In this document: one piece after another, positions 14,186 to 14,842 of the stretch
Layout of the letters: each line of letters starts with the position of its first letter
How positions within the stretch are numbered: position 1 is the stretch's first letter
Origin: Bacteroidota bacterium
Lineage (GTDB): Bacteria; Bacteroidota; Ignavibacteria; SZUA-365
NCBI GenBank assembly: GCA_018224345.1
Contig: JAGTUW010000156.1
Location: 1-14,842, forward strand
Direction: 5' to 3'
Length of the DNA stretch: 14,842 nucleotides
The notes under the pieces: generated by a model
Seen by the model: the letters and a program-made list of their open reading frames with translations, nothing else
What the model was told of the DNA's origin: nothing
The model's database searches: none
Position numbers and translations under genes: made by a program

Positions 14186-14842
14186 ATGCCGAATGCAATT
14201 CTCGTTGACCTGACCGAATGTGTAGGCTGCGGCGCATGCCGCGATGCCTGCCAGGAAATTCATCACTTCCCGGTCGAGGAGAACAACACGCTCGACGCAC
14301 AGAATTTCACAACAATTCACACAATCGAAACGGCGGACGGAGACGAAGTCTACGCCCGCCAACTGTGCCATCACTGTCAGGATCCCGCCTGCGCGTCCGT
14401 CTGCCTCGTCGGCGCATTGGAAAAAACGCGTGACGGTGCGGTGACCTGGGACGCCGATAAATGTATCGGCTGCCGATACTGCATGCTGGCCTGCCCATTC
14501 GATATCCCGAAATACGAATGGGGCAGCCTCAATCCCAAAGTGCGTAAATGCACGATGTGCTACGACGAACGCCAGCTTACCCATGATCTGAAAACCGACG
14601 ACGAAGGCTATCTCCTCAATGCAAAAGGCAAGCGTCTGAAAATCGACGGTCGTAACGTCACCGAGGATGATCGGGATATGATCATTGAGATGACAACGAA
14701 TTATGAAGATTGCCGCGCCTCTGGCTGTAGCGTCGCCTGTCCTACCGAAGCGACAATGTTCGGCGATCACGCGGAACTGCTCGCCAAAGCCCACCGCCGC
14801 ATCCGTGAATACCCGGATACAAACGTACAGAGAGTCTACGGA
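14186..14842 (+). CDS. Four-cluster 4Fe-4S ferredoxin subunit (FdnH/HybA/PsrB type), partial
   Basis: 219 codons run open to the window edge; the 3' end is missing. The N-terminal MPNAILVDLTECVGCGACRD start is typical of the iron-sulfur subunits of formate dehydrogenase, polysulfide reductase and related molybdopterin or hydrogenase complexes, which wire electrons between the catalytic subunit and a membrane quinone-reactive subunit. Cysteine groups are 12/15/18/22, 61/64/69/73, 93/96/99/103 and 122/125/181/185, enough for four cubane clusters; Cys176 is extra. The segment CIGCRYCMLACPFDIPKYEW and CPTEATMFG are family hallmarks. Between Cys125 and Cys181 there are 55 residues where most relatives have far fewer, so an insertion of about 40 residues (roughly 130-172, charged) is present. 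The ATG at 14186 has AGGAGA seven bases upstream. No Tat signal is present at its N-terminus. Likely cotranscribed with the GcvH-like gene; the catalytic and membrane subunits probably lie beyond the window. Confidence 0.93.
   Translation, partial: MPNAILVDLTECVGCGACRDACQEIHHFPVEENNTLDAQNFTTIHTIETADGDEVYARQLCHHCQDPACASVCLVGALEKTRDGAVTWDADKCIGCRYCMLACPFDIPKYEWGSLNPKVRKCTMCYDERQLTHDLKTDDEGYLLNAKGKRLKIDGRNVTEDDRDMIIEMTTNYEDCRASGCSVACPTEATMFGDHAELLAKAHRRIREYPDTNVQRVYG

Noticed and set aside
13507..14187. 226-codon minus-strand ORF opposite the GcvH-like gene
   Set aside because: Antisense shadow of a recognisable gene with a good start site; low-complexity unrecognised product.
14153..14794. 213-codon minus-strand ORF opposite the ferredoxin gene
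   Set aside because: The plus strand has an unmistakable multi-cysteine ferredoxin; the antisense frame is open only as a by-product.

Overview
The window shows a bacterial chromosome segment of roughly mid-50s % GC with nine protein-coding genes read with confidence, one partial gene at the right edge, one small lipoprotein gene that may be frame-shifted, and one doubtful short ORF. Gene content (a large VPS10/sortilin-type Asp-box propeller protein, PQQ-type propeller lipoprotein, short lipoproteins, an NtrC-type response regulator, few strong Shine-Dalgarno sites before secreted proteins) fits a member of the FCB superphylum (Bacteroidota / Ignavibacteria / related candidate lineages). This is inference from family content only; no rRNA or other marker gene is present.

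Layout. 1-178: a GC-rich 14-bp tandem repeat just upstream of a lipoprotein gene. 179-1606 (+): lipoprotein with a PKD-like domain and an eight-repeat PQQ-like propeller. 1702-3076 (-): acyl-CoA dehydrogenase followed by a tiny HicB-like protein, an apparent two-gene transcript. 3290-9126 (-): a probable operon of exported proteins, VPS10-type protein then a transglutaminase-like protein whose catalytic residues are missing, then a small lipoprotein. 9233-9913 (+): class I SAM methyltransferase diverging from that operon. 9914-10094: convergent gap with one doubtful short ORF. 10095-12977 (-): NtrC-like response regulator followed by a YfcC/DcuC-type carboxylate or amino-acid transporter. 12978-13455: a large, AT-rich divergent control region. 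13456 to the end (+): a membrane-anchored GcvH-like protein and a four-cluster ferredoxin subunit (truncated by the window edge), apparently the start of a membrane redox operon.

The most notable part is 11544-14842. The redox operon has an almost perfect sigma-54 promoter (TGGCAAGATTGTTGCA, GG-N10-GC) preceded by an IHF-like site, two copies of a 15-bp direct repeat (GCGCAGGCGCTGTAT) and a 12-bp perfect palindrome, which is the layout of an enhancer-dependent promoter. The divergently transcribed neighbour is an NtrC-family regulator, the expected activator, yet its AAA+ domain lacks the GAFTGA loop that contacts sigma-54 (EASPTE stands in that place). The first operon product looks like the glycine-cleavage H protein but is membrane-anchored, carries extra C-terminal sequence, and has Gly where the lipoylated Lys should be. 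These features together suggest a repurposed H-protein fold working with a molybdopterin-type oxidoreductase, under an unusual regulator.
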